Below are positions 8,096-15,745 of a stretch of DNA of 64,000 nt, piece by piece. Source of the stretch: Levilactobacillus acidifarinae DSM 19394 = JCM 15949 (GTDB lineage Bacteria; Bacillota; Bacilli; Lactobacillales; Lactobacillaceae); contig NZ_AZDV01000005.1 in assembly GCF_001434835.1 (NCBI RefSeq), forward strand, positions 124,001-188,000, given 5' to 3'. A model generated the notes under the pieces. The model was not told the DNA's origin. It did no database searches and saw only the letters and a list, made by a program, of their open reading frames with translations. The first letter of the stretch is position 1. Each line of letters starts with the position of its first letter. Both the position numbers and the translations under genes were made by a program.

Positions 8096-8233
8096 GGTGC
8101 TGATAGTTATTCGATGTTTTTCCATCATAAATGTCGCCCTGGTATTTTTCGGTCACCGTGACGTCCTGGTCAGCGACTCGGCCGGTGTTGATTTCGACAT
8201 CACCAGATGCGCGAAAGTAGGTCCAGACCCTTT
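8090..8233 (-). pseudogene. Unidentified gene remnant
   Basis: On the minus strand one frame reads WTYFRASGDVEINTG, then TVTEKYQGDIYDGKTSNNYQ, a protein-like composition without a start codon or upstream coding sequence. It looks like the 3' piece of a deleted gene of unknown family. It lies between the hydrolase terminator and the MerR promoter. Confidence is low because no intact relative is recognised. Confidence 0.35.
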
Positions 8234-8338
8234 AGGGACATGACTTTTGCGGCTGGTCTTGAAGGCAGCGCAGATTGATCACTTACGGTTGATTGCTGAC
8301 CAGTGCCAGCGGAAATAAAAATAAATCGTCTTTAGGGG

Positions 8339-8369
8339 TTGTCCTGGAGTCGACTCCAGGAGATACCAT
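8339..8369 (+). promoter_or_regulatory. MerR-type promoter/operator for the oxidoreductase operon
   Basis: The perfect 18-bp palindrome CCTGGAGTCGACTCCAGG (8343-8360) lies between -35 TTGTCC (8339-8344) and -10 TACCAT (8364-8369). The 19-bp spacer is the signature of promoters that MerR proteins activate by untwisting DNA. Confidence 0.8.
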
Positions 8370-8398
8370 GGATTTTATTCAAGAAAGGGATGAGCAAT

Positions 8399-9397
8399 AT
8401 GCAGGCGGTTGTTTTAAATGCACAACGGCAATTTGTCGACCAGGAACGGCCGACACCGGTCTTACGACCAGTCGATATTTTGGTATCGATTCAGGCCATT
8501 GCGGTGAATCCCATCGACCTAAAACGGGTTGAGCGGATTGGCCCCACCGATTCGCCCGTCTTCGGATATGACGCTCTCGGAACGATTACGGCGTTGGGAC
8601 CCCAGGCATCACGATTTAAGGTGGGTGACCGAGTCTTTTACGCGGGGTCGACGCAACGCGACGGGGCTTACGCCGAACAACAAGCGGTCGACGAACGGTT
8701 AGTTGCGTTGGCGCCGAAGAACGTTTCGGCTGCCGATGCCGTGGCCATGCCCCTGACCTGGCTGACCGCTGCGGAAATTCTACAAGATAAGCTGGGCCTG
8801 TCGTTGGAACGACCACTTGATCACCCGCTGAGCCTGTTGATTATTAACGGCGCTGGCGGTGCGGGGTCGATCCTTACCCAACTGGCGCATCAACTCGGGG
8901 TAACGGTGCTGGCCACCAGCAGTCCACGGCACTTTGAGTGGCTCCGCCAGCATGGCGTCGATATCCCGCTCGATTACCATCAGCCCCTGGTGCCCCAAGT
9001 ACGTGCCACCAAGCTGACCATTGATGCGAGTGTCAATTTATTTGATACGGGACGTTATTTTGACGACCTCGTCACATTAGTGCGGCCGTTTGGTCACTTG
9101 GTCAACGTGACGCGCACCAGTTTGCCGGTGGATGTGCAAAAGTTGCAGGCAAAGTCCCAGAGCTTTGATTGGGAATTAATGTTTACCAAGAGCGCCCTGA
9201 CGTATCAGTTGCAAGAGCAGGGGGTCGCCTTAGAGCAGTTACAACGATGGTTAGACGATGGGCGGCTCAAGTCAACGCGAACCCAGACCATTCAGGGGCC
9301 GCTGAACGCAGCCACGATTCTGCAAGCACATCAGCAGTTGGCCCAGCATCAAACGGTCGGGAAATTAGTGATTGAACGAACGGATAGCATTAAATAA
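8399..9397 (+). CDS. Zinc-type alcohol dehydrogenase-like / quinone oxidoreductase (MDR family)
   Basis: A 332-residue MDR-family reductase: GroES-like N-terminal half (VNPIDLKRVERIG, FGYDALGTI) and Rossmann half with NGAGGAGSILTQLA around residue 155. Zinc ligands of true alcohol dehydrogenases are missing, so an NADPH-dependent quinone or enone reductase is more likely. The ATG at 8399 is chosen because AAAGGGA lies 8 bp upstream; earlier in-frame ATGs lie inside or against promoter and RBS. First gene of a four-gene operon (with SRPBCC, SDR and merR) under the MerR-type promoter. Confidence 0.85.
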   Translation: MQAVVLNAQRQFVDQERPTPVLRPVDILVSIQAIAVNPIDLKRVERIGPTDSPVFGYDALGTITALGPQASRFKVGDRVFYAGSTQRDGAYAEQQAVDERLVALAPKNVSAADAVAMPLTWLTAAEILQDKLGLSLERPLDHPLSLLIINGAGGAGSILTQLAHQLGVTVLATSSPRHFEWLRQHGVDIPLDYHQPLVPQVRATKLTIDASVNLFDTGRYFDDLVTLVRPFGHLVNVTRTSLPVDVQKLQAKSQSFDWELMFTKSALTYQLQEQGVALEQLQRWLDDGRLKSTRTQTIQGPLNAATILQAHQQLAQHQTVGKLVIERTDSIK

Positions 9398-9412
9398 ATT
9401 GGAGGTTTTACC

Positions 9413-9934
9413 ATGAAATCAATTAATTGGTCAACGGATTATTTACCAGGAAACACGGATAACTTTGTCTCAAATGAAGTTATTGCAACGGGTATCACGC
9501 TCGAGGCAGTCTGGGCTAACTTAGTGGACACGGCTAAGTGGGCGTCCTACTACGATAACGCCACGAATGTTGTGTTGGATGACGCTACCAATTCCGATTT
9601 GCACTTTGCGGAACATTTTCGGTTTGACACCTTTGGCTTCCCCATCGATGCGCAGGTGATGGAACTGGTCGCCCCAACCGATGGGCAAGTTGCCCGGTTA
9701 GCCTGGCATGGGTGGCAGAATGGGGATGCGGCGACGCAGTTTGACGTGTACCATGCCTTCTTGCTGGAACGGTTAAGCGATGGTCGGATCCGGTTATTGA
9801 CCCAGGAGTCACAGGTGGGTCAACCAGCTGCGGAACTGGCCCAACAGACGCCTAATCCCATGTTAAACGGTCATCAGAAATGGTTGGATGGTTTAGTGGT
9901 CGCTGCTAAAAAAACGATGAAAGAAGGCCACTAA
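9413..9934 (+). CDS. SRPBCC-domain protein
   Basis: A 173-residue protein with a START/polyketide-cyclase-like fold: the opening beta strand and helix VIATGITLEAVWANLVDTAKWASYYD, then strands ending in the long C-terminal helix HQKWLDGLVVAAKKTM. Such proteins bind hydrophobic ligands; no catalytic role can be assigned. It starts 15 bp after the reductase with GGAGG at normal spacing and ends 1 bp before the SDR start, so it is translationally close to both. Confidence 0.75.
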   Translation: MKSINWSTDYLPGNTDNFVSNEVIATGITLEAVWANLVDTAKWASYYDNATNVVLDDATNSDLHFAEHFRFDTFGFPIDAQVMELVAPTDGQVARLAWHGWQNGDAATQFDVYHAFLLERLSDGRIRLLTQESQVGQPAAELAQQTPNPMLNGHQKWLDGLVVAAKKTMKEGH

Positions 9935-9935
9935 T

Positions 9936-10763
9936 ATGACTAAAACATGGTTGATTACCGGAACCTCGAGTGGGTTTGGCAAGGAGCTGGCAACGGTGGT
10001 GGCGCAACAGGCCGATACCCAGTTAGTCGCGACGGCCCGGCAGCTCAGTGATTTAGCCTACCTCGACGCGTTTGATGCGCACCGAATTGCGAAGGTGGCC
10101 CTGGATGTGACCCAACCGGATCAGGTGACGGCGGCCGTCGCAGAGGCTAAACAACGCTTCGGGAAAATTGACGTTTTGGTAAATAACGCCGGGTTAGGCT
10201 ACTTTTCGACCATTGAAGAGAGCGAGATGGCTCAGGTGCGCCATCTCTTTGACGTGAACGTCTTCGGATTAGCTACGGTGACCCAAGCCGTTTTGCCAAT
10301 CATGCGCGCGCAACGGGCGGGAATTATCGTTAACCTGTCCTCAGCCTTGGCTTTAACGACCCTGGCCACAATGGGATTTTACAGTGCCACCAAGTATGCC
10401 GTTGAGGGGTATAGTGATACGCTACGGCAGGAAGTCGCTGATCTGGGCATTCAGGTCATGACCGTGGAACCCAGTGGGGCCCGAACGGATTGGGCCGGGC
10501 GGTCTTCACAAAAGGTCGCCCCGCAGCTGGCAGACTATGCGACGTTTAGCGCGGGCATTACGGATGTGCCGAGTTCGGTGACCGACGCGCCCGGTGACCC
10601 GCACAAAATTGCGCAGGTCATTTACACGCAGGCCAATCAGGCGACCGTGCCGCACCATTTGCCACTGGGGGACTTTGCCTACGATGGCGGGCTCGCTAAT
10701 CTGCGGGGACTAATTAGTGAAATCACGAGTCGCGAAGCCCTTTCGCGGTCGACCGACGATTAG
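9936..10763 (+). CDS. Short-chain dehydrogenase/reductase
   Basis: A 275-residue classical SDR: cofactor loop TGTSSGFG near residues 8-15, NNAG near residue 85, and catalytic YSATK near residue 150. The lack of an acidic residue after the second strand (VATARQLSD) suggests NADP preference. It is the third gene of the MerR-controlled operon. The substrate is unknown; MerR regulators of this type often control carbonyl or aldehyde detoxification. Confidence 0.9.
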   Translation: MTKTWLITGTSSGFGKELATVVAQQADTQLVATARQLSDLAYLDAFDAHRIAKVALDVTQPDQVTAAVAEAKQRFGKIDVLVNNAGLGYFSTIEESEMAQVRHLFDVNVFGLATVTQAVLPIMRAQRAGIIVNLSSALALTTLATMGFYSATKYAVEGYSDTLRQEVADLGIQVMTVEPSGARTDWAGRSSQKVAPQLADYATFSAGITDVPSSVTDAPGDPHKIAQVIYTQANQATVPHHLPLGDFAYDGGLANLRGLISEITSREALSRSTDD

Positions 10764-10808
10764 GCGCGTGCTAGAATAAGCGGTAAATAGCGGAGGGATG
10801 TGCAAAAA

Positions 10809-11318
10809 ATGACTTATAGTATTGGCCAGGTCGCCGAAAAATTAGGCGTCACCATCGACACGATTCGGTATTACGATAAGGCCGGGCTCCTGCCCTTTGT
10901 GCAACGCAACGAGATTGGTCGGCGCGTCTTTACCGATAATGATCTGCATCTGATGCGGACAATCATCTGCTTGAAGAATGCGGGAGTCTCGGTGGCCGAC
11001 ATTTCGACCTTCATCGACTTACGGTTGCAGGGAGACACCACGCTCGACCAACGGTATCAATTGTTGCGGGACCACGAACGGGACCTTCAACAGCAGATTA
11101 CGGACTTACAAGATACCATGAGCTACTTGAAGTTCAAGGAGTGGTATTACCAAACGGCCACGGCTGCGGGCACCGAAACGATTCACTTTGTGCCGGGTAC
11201 GAACGAGGTTATCACGGACCTGGACCAAGAATATGACCGGCATCTGACGGAAACGGGGCAATTGGCTGAACTTAAGCGATTTGCTAACGTGAAGGACTAC
11301 CGGTTACGCCGGCATTAA
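10809..11318 (+). CDS. MerR-family regulator with NmlR/AdhR-like cysteine
   Basis: The N-terminus is a standard MerR DNA-binding domain (YSIGQVAEKLGVTIDTIRYYDKAGLLP), followed by a coiled coil and a 40-residue tail. Cys54 in TIICLKNAG sits where NmlR/AdhR-type regulators have their thiol sensor, which suggests sensing of electrophiles such as aldehydes. ATG 10809 is chosen because the homologous start is M-x-Y-S-I-G; GTG 10800 lies too close to GGAGGG (10792-10797). It is the last gene of the operon it probably activates through 8339-8369. Confidence 0.88.
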   Translation: MTYSIGQVAEKLGVTIDTIRYYDKAGLLPFVQRNEIGRRVFTDNDLHLMRTIICLKNAGVSVADISTFIDLRLQGDTTLDQRYQLLRDHERDLQQQITDLQDTMSYLKFKEWYYQTATAAGTETIHFVPGTNEVITDLDQEYDRHLTETGQLAELKRFANVKDYRLRRH

Positions 11319-11358
11319 AATGTTGGCCGCGTCCGTCAATCCAGTTATTAGAATCATA

Positions 11359-11405
11359 AAAAATCAGCCACGGAAATTGTCTTGGATTTCTGTGGCTGAT
11401 TTTTT
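11359..11405 (+). terminator. Terminator after merR
   Basis: AAAATCAGCCAC pairs with GTGGCTGATTTTTT, extended by CGGAAAT with ATTTCTG. Confidence 0.9.
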
Positions 11406-11596
11406 GATTTAGCAGAGAACCTTACACGTGGGCCTTGGGTGTAGGTTTGCCCAAATAGTTATATTCATGGGGTGGCCGCTCTGGGTCTTCGTCAGCCCGT
11501 TCTGGGTCAAGGTAAGTTGGCCGGTGGCGTAGTAACAGACATACTGTGGTTCGATTCCCATTCGGTCGAGTCTGGATGCTGCTGGGAGAGTGATAC

Positions 11597-11622
11597 GGGT
11601 CGCCGTATCACAAGTGATGCGG
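11597..11622. repeat. SCC-like attachment site C
   Basis: GGGTCGCCGTATCACAAG then TGATGCGG. The right half is identical to site E. It is preceded by GCTGGGAGAGTGATAC, giving an inverted repeat GATACGG/CCGTATC. The 190 bp before it show one protein-like minus-strand frame (TYLDPERADEDPERPPHEY) that may be another gene remnant. Confidence 0.75.
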
Positions 11623-11642
11623 TGTTTAAAATTTATTAGATT

Positions 11643-11676
11643 AAGGGCCATCCAACGGAAGCTGGATGGCCCTTGT
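11643..11676. terminator. Terminator beside site C
   Basis: AAGGGCCATCCA pairs perfectly with TGGATGGCCCTT. It lies 20 bp right of the att core and serves the minus-strand tetR. Confidence 0.75.
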
Positions 11677-11735
11677 TTGGTTGATTTAGTGTGATTGATA
11701 ATGGTTAATGAATTTTTGAAGTAAGCAGACAAAGG

Positions 11736-12278
11736 TTACATGACTTGGCTTAAGTGCTGGGCAATTTTTTCAGACAGTCGCGCCATTTCTTCAGGAGAAG
11801 TTGTTGCCCCTGTGGTGAGCCAGAGGTTAAGTAGGTTCCAGACACCACCGGCCGCAAAGGCGTAAATGAAAGGTTCTTTAGTGGGGAACATAGTAGCTAG
11901 TTGACTTTGACTCGTTTTACGTGTGAGCTCAGTTAACATAAGTGGCATAAGATCGTTTTTTTGAAGCGCTAGTAAAAATGATTTATGACGCGTGTAGTAG
12001 CTAAAAAAGAGACGAATTACATCGCGAAACTTTTTGGGCTGAACAGTCTTGATTTGTGATAAGCATTCAGTGATTTGGTGATCAACAATCAAACGTAAGA
12101 GGTCGTCAATGGATTCAAAGTGACGATAAAACGTTCGCCGTGACAGACCAGAACGAGTGGCTAGGGCACTCACCGTAATTTTAGAATAGTCGGTTGTTTG
12201 TAGTAATTGGCGTAAGGCTTGCGCAAACCAATCAATGGATTGGTTGATTTGTTGAACTCGAACTGGTTTAGCTGTCAC
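11736..12278 (-). CDS. TetR/AcrR-family regulator
   Basis: A 180-residue regulator with the TetR HTH KITVSALATRSGLSRRTFYRHFESIDDLL in residues 33-61. The C-terminal part (SFLLALQKNDLMPLMLTEL, FAAGGVWNLLNLWLTTGA) resembles the TetR_C_8 group often found with DhaS-like or membrane-protein targets. It is divergent from the HXXEE pair and probably represses them. An imperfect TGTC-N8-GACA repeat at 12357-12372 is a possible operator. Confidence 0.88.
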   Translation of the reverse strand: MTAKPVRVQQINQSIDWFAQALRQLLQTTDYSKITVSALATRSGLSRRTFYRHFESIDDLLRLIVDHQITECLSQIKTVQPKKFRDVIRLFFSYYTRHKSFLLALQKNDLMPLMLTELTRKTSQSQLATMFPTKEPFIYAFAAGGVWNLLNLWLTTGATTSPEEMARLSEKIAQHLSQVM

Positions 12279-12391
12279 AGTATCTCCTCCTGTGTGCCAG
12301 ATGGCTAATAGCCCCTAGTATTTGGGTTTAAAATCAGTATAATTCAATTTATTAAATGTCACAAATGAGACAAGTAAAGAGGAGATAATAC

Positions 12392-13087
12392 ATGATGACT
12401 CGGATAATCAGGCACTGGTACGAGATAGCTGTGTTTATTGCAGCTGCTGTAGCAATGATTCTAGCAATGGGAACTTGGACGTTAGAACAACGTGTCCTAT
12501 TGATTGGTTTAGCGCTAATCCATGTGCATTTTTTTGAGGAGTTTGGGTTTCCGGGTGGATTTATCTGGGGCGGCCTCAAGGTCGAATTGCACCATGTCGA
12601 TGCCGACGTCCGCAAGTGGCCGTTGAATCAGTTGAGCTCTTGGTGGGGCAATGAATGGTTTGCAGTGGCGGTTTACCTGTTACCACTATTCACACCGCGA
12701 TGGCATTGGGCGGTTTTAGCCGCAGTGGTGTTTGCTTATTTAGAATTTGTGATGCATGTGATCGTGTTTAATTTGGGACTTCATAGCTGGTATAATCCGG
12801 GGCTTGTGTCAGCAGTCGGAGGGCTCACCGTGGTCTCGACCTGGTATTTGATGCAGGTAGTCCCGACCCACTACTTTAATTGGTTAGACTTATTGATGGC
12901 GTTGGCCTGGATTGGAATCAATTATTGGTTAGCATTCAAGTCACCGATTTGTCGGATGTTAACCGCTCAGACGCGCTATCGCTTTAGCAAACAAGATATT
13001 CAAAAAGCGCAACGTTACATCGACCGATTTCCAGATGAGGATTTTAATCAGTTACATCATTTCGCAAACAGTCAGGAGGGAGATTAA
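12392..13087 (+). CDS. HXXEE-domain membrane protein 1
   Basis: A 231-residue protein with about six hydrophobic segments. The HXXEE signature is H-F-F-E-E in HVHFFEEFGFPGG near residue 50, and further His and Asn residues lie in FVMHVIVFNLGLHSWYNPG. The conserved acidic and His residues in a membrane suggest metal binding or catalysis, but the family has no firm function. RBS AGAGGAGA precedes ATG 12392. The next gene is a paralogue. Confidence 0.8.
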   Translation: MMTRIIRHWYEIAVFIAAAVAMILAMGTWTLEQRVLLIGLALIHVHFFEEFGFPGGFIWGGLKVELHHVDADVRKWPLNQLSSWWGNEWFAVAVYLLPLFTPRWHWAVLAAVVFAYLEFVMHVIVFNLGLHSWYNPGLVSAVGGLTVVSTWYLMQVVPTHYFNWLDLLMALAWIGINYWLAFKSPICRMLTAQTRYRFSKQDIQKAQRYIDRFPDEDFNQLHHFANSQEGD

Positions 13088-13088
13088 C

Positions 13089-13736
13089 ATGAGATTTTAT
13101 CGGAATAATTGGTTTCGGATTGGGGCGATTTTCTTTGTTTTAATCGCTTTTGGAATGCTTTTTTGGGGGAATCGAGTCAGCGTTACTCAGCGTCTGCTTA
13201 TTGCTTCATTGATGGCCCTGTTATTGCATCAATATGAGGAGTATGAGTGGCCGGGCGGGGCGCCAATTGTTATCAATCGAGTATTTTACGGGGAACCAAC
13301 GGATTATCGTCGTTACCCAGGTAATTGGCAATCCATTATGCTGGTGAACACATTGGCTTACATTCCTTATCTGGCGGCAATTATCTGGCCAACGTGGTAT
13401 TGGTTGGGAATTGGGACCATGTTCTTTAATCTATTTCAGTTTTTAGGGCATGCCTTCAAAATGAATTTCGGGATGAAGACTTGGTATAATCCGGGATTGG
13501 CAACGGTAATTGTACTCATGATGCCGATCAGTATTGCTTACTGGGTTCATATCTGGCCAATAGTTGGCGGTTGGAGCTGGGGACTGGGAATTATTGCGCT
13601 AGTCGTGATGTTAATCGTGACGGTCATACTTCCGGTTCAATTGCTAAAAAGTCGGACAACGGACGCAGTCATTCCCGAACGACAGATTCGTCAGTTTAAT
13701 TGGGTTAAGAAGGCCGCTGCAATTCGACGAAATTGA
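13089..13736 (+). CDS. HXXEE-domain membrane protein 2
   Basis: A 215-residue paralogue of the preceding gene: H-Q-Y-E-E in LLLHQYEEYEWPGG, and the matching FLGHAFKMNFGMKTWYNPG segment. About six hydrophobic helices. ATG 13089 is 1 bp after the previous stop and follows GGAGGGAG, so the two are translationally coupled and may act as a heterodimer. Function unknown. Confidence 0.8.
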   Translation: MRFYRNNWFRIGAIFFVLIAFGMLFWGNRVSVTQRLLIASLMALLLHQYEEYEWPGGAPIVINRVFYGEPTDYRRYPGNWQSIMLVNTLAYIPYLAAIIWPTWYWLGIGTMFFNLFQFLGHAFKMNFGMKTWYNPGLATVIVLMMPISIAYWVHIWPIVGGWSWGLGIIALVVMLIVTVILPVQLLKSRTTDAVIPERQIRQFNWVKKAAAIRRN

Positions 13737-13822
13737 GGCGTATTGGGCCTAAGGAATCTGTTTTATTTCACCGTTAGTTTTAGTTGCGGATTACTTGTTT
13801 TTATAGAACAGCGTTTGTCGTC

Positions 13823-13861
13823 AAAAATCGACGGGGCCTTTAAGGGGCACCGCCGATTTTT
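13823..13861 (+). terminator. Terminator after the HXXEE operon
   Basis: AAAAATCG-CGG pairs with CCG-CGATTTTT. Related in sequence to the hairpin in the repeat at 6462-6501. Confidence 0.75.
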
Positions 13862-13879
13862 GCTTGCTATTTTGTTGAT

Positions 13880-14059
13880 ATGTTGGTTGGCCACAAGTCG
13901 CTGTGTTTTCGTGACAACTGTTTCACGTGAAACGTTTCGTCGCATGTTATTATTGAATTGATCAGGATGGGTGCTTCGGAGAACAGCAGTGTATTTTACC
14001 CCTGATGTAAGATTAGAATTTGTTGTTCACAACTAGAAACCGCTGTGTAGGGTGTTACA
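13880..14059. repeat. Cassette right-end module (copy at site D)
   Basis: Homologous to 5990-6170 next to site B, including GCCACAAGTCGCTG, a parS-like site, ATGTTATTATTGA, GGAGAACAGCAGTGTA and CCGCTGTGTAGGGTGTTA. No gene. Confidence 0.75.
13919..13934. promoter_or_regulatory. parS-like site 3 (in cassette right end)
   Basis: TGTTTCACGTGAAACG, identical to parS-like site 2. Confidence 0.75.
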
Positions 14060-14084
14060 GGAGTCCGTATCATCAATAATTAGA
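14059..14084. repeat. SCC-like attachment site D (decayed)
   Basis: The left half GGAGTCCGTATCAT is intact; the right half CAATAATTAGA has diverged from AAGTGATGCGG. The upstream CCGCTGTGTAGGGTGTTA block is identical to that of site B. Confidence 0.65.
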
Positions 14085-14090
14085 TGAAAT

Positions 14091-14132
14091 AAAACGAGGA
14101 CCATCCAGATTTAGTGGATAATCCTCGTTTTT
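14091..14132. terminator. Terminator beside site D
   Basis: AAAACGAGGA pairs with TCCTCGTTTTT, extended by CCATCCA with TGGAT. It lies 7 bp right of the att core and terminates the minus-strand operon. Confidence 0.8.
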
Positions 14133-14148
14133 CGTGTAACTCAGTTGT

Positions 14149-14724
14149 CTAAGACAGAATGCGGTCCGAGCCCTTGGGCGTGTTAATAATCCAAACGACT
14201 GAGTTTAATCCTAATATCACCAGACAGAGAATGGGGACGAAGTAGGTTACCACCAATGCCACCAGTAATAAGCTTAATTCCAACCAAGAACGTTTTGGGC
14301 CCGCCATTCGGCCCAGCCGTTCCTTTTTCTTAGGATTATCTTGTATTAAGATCACCATGAGAACGCGAAAGGCCATGCCCCACAAGATGTAGACTAGCAA
14401 ATAAAAGTAGGCGGTCGTCCGTGAACTAGGGAATTCGCTAATCCAGCCTGTCGCGACTGGAGCCAGTGACATCATAAACAGCCACACACAATTCGCCCAA
14501 AAGGCCCGTTTAGAAATCCAGGTCGCATAGGTGAAAAGGTAGTGATGGTTGTACCAGGTCGTAGCAATCAAAAAGAAACTAATGAGGTACGCAAAAAAGT
14601 AGGAGCGTTCATCAAGTAAGGCCGTCAGGGTGCCTGCTTTAGGCACTTTCATTTCCAGGACCATAATGGTCATGATGATAGCAACGATAGCGTCAGTAAA
14701 GGCTTCAACTCGTTCTTTCTTCAT
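14149..14724 (-). CDS. TMEM175-family (DUF1211) membrane protein, putative potassium channel
   Basis: A 191-residue protein with six predicted membrane helices. The first helix carries the family signature R-x3-F-[ST]-D-x-V/I-x-A-I (RVEAFTDAIVAI, residues 5-16), which lines the pore in bacterial TMEM175 potassium channels. Length and the single six-helix repeat fit the bacterial members. It begins 1 bp after the LysR stop on the same strand, so the two form an operon. Potassium selectivity is inferred from the family. Confidence 0.8.
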   Translation of the reverse strand: MKKERVEAFTDAIVAIIMTIMVLEMKVPKAGTLTALLDERSYFFAYLISFFLIATTWYNHHYLFTYATWISKRAFWANCVWLFMMSLAPVATGWISEFPSSRTTAYFYLLVYILWGMAFRVLMVILIQDNPKKKERLGRMAGPKRSWLELSLLLVALVVTYFVPILCLVILGLNSVVWIINTPKGSDRILS

Positions 14725-14725
14725 T

Positions 14726-15601
14726 TTAAAGATCCTCCTTTAGAGCGGTTAGTCGTTTTAAGAATTCTTCCGCAAGTCGCGTCATTTGCCGATCCTTGCG
14801 CCAAATCAGAATACTGGGAACGGGGTCCAGGTATTGGAGCCGTCTAAAGGCATAGTCGCCTGAGTCGTATTCTGGCTTATCGAAGGTGAGGGCCAAACCA
14901 ACTCCCGACGAAACTAAGGCCCGCATGTTGTAATTCATGTCATACGTACCGACAATCTCATAGGTGACCACGTACTCGTCTAGATAAGAAATGAGTTGCG
15001 AGTTCACGTCCATTTGTTGCGGCAGTAGAAGCTTCTTGTGCTTCAAATCGGCTGCCACCAAACTGTTTCGCTGGGCCAACGGATTATCCTTAGGCATCAC
15101 CACTCCCCAGTAGTTCTCAAAGGGGAGGGTCAACGTATTGTACTTATCAAGGCCAGCAGTCGTGGAAATAATCCCAAAGTCCAAAACACCAGCGTCGACG
15201 CGTTGGGTAATCTGATCTGCGTCTTGACTCCGAAAATTGATTGTGACGTTTTCGCCTTCATCAATTAACTGACGAAAGGTCTGGGTGACCCACTGGTTGG
15301 CCTTACCTTCACCGGCGCCAACGTTTAACGTACCGGTCAAGGTGGCCCCTTTTTCTAGGGCCGACGCCGTTGATTCCATTAGACTGTTGATTTCCTTTGC
15401 CCGCTCGTAGAGGAAGACCCCATCCTCGGTCAGTGTGATGCGGCGTGAGCCCCGTGAAAAAAGCGTGACCCCCAGTTCTTCCTCCAGGTCCATGATTTGG
15501 CGGGAAAGTGTCGATTGCGAGATATGTAACTGCTTGGCCGCCCCGGTGATGCTTTTATTGGCCACAATGGCGATAAAGTATTGTAAGACACGGAATTCCA
15601 T
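14726..15601 (-). CDS. LysR-family transcriptional regulator
   Basis: A 291-residue regulator with the LysR HTH near residues 16-45 (KSITGAAKQLHISQSTLSRQIMDLE) and a periplasmic-binding-like effector domain. The resemblance to regulators of SDR and reductase genes is general. It is divergent from the first SDR, and the 144-bp gap contains TATAACTGTTTTACAT, a motif that recurs upstream of the hydrolase at 17909. It therefore likely controls the SDRs and the hydrolase, and is co-transcribed with the TMEM175-like gene. Confidence 0.92.
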   Translation of the reverse strand: MEFRVLQYFIAIVANKSITGAAKQLHISQSTLSRQIMDLEEELGVTLFSRGSRRITLTEDGVFLYERAKEINSLMESTASALEKGATLTGTLNVGAGEGKANQWVTQTFRQLIDEGENVTINFRSQDADQITQRVDAGVLDFGIISTTAGLDKYNTLTLPFENYWGVVMPKDNPLAQRNSLVAADLKHKKLLLPQQMDVNSQLISYLDEYVVTYEIVGTYDMNYNMRALVSSGVGLALTFDKPEYDSGDYAFRRLQYLDPVPSILIWRKDRQMTRLAEEFLKRLTALKEDL

Positions 15602-15636
15602 TTAGTTTCACCCATCTCTTTTAGTCATGAATGTCG

Positions 15637-15658
15637 ATGCAATATAACTGTTTTACAT
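15637..15658. promoter_or_regulatory. Probable LysR box, copy 1
   Basis: The 22-bp block starting ATGCAATATAAC and ending TTTTACAT is repeated with two or three changes at 17800-17821. It lies in the lysR/SDR gap. Confidence 0.55.
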
Positions 15659-15745
15659 TATAGCACGTTGGCCGTATTCTAAGACTCGTAAAGTTGTTCA
15701 AAAGAAAGCCACTCAAAATCAGTAAGATTATTGGAGGAATTCATC

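Larger units (their letters stand above)
6196..11622. mobile_element. SCC-like cassette 2 (between sites B and C)
   Basis: Bounded by sites B and C. It holds the second copy of the 450-bp repeat, a divergent MarR/SGNH hydrolase pair, a gene remnant, and a MerR-regulated operon of three enzymes plus merR. No recombinase is seen. Confidence 0.55.
11623..14084. mobile_element. SCC-like cassette 3 (between sites C and D)
   Basis: Bounded by sites C and D. It carries a divergent TetR regulator and two HXXEE membrane proteins, followed by a right end homologous to that of cassette 1. Confidence 0.55.

Noticed and set aside
11409-11732. 107-codon minus-strand frame over att site C
   Set aside because: It spans the att core and a terminator hairpin; not a plausible gene as a whole.
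13743-13961. 72-codon plus-strand frame
   Set aside because: It lies in the cassette right-end repeat across a terminator and a parS-like site; no RBS.
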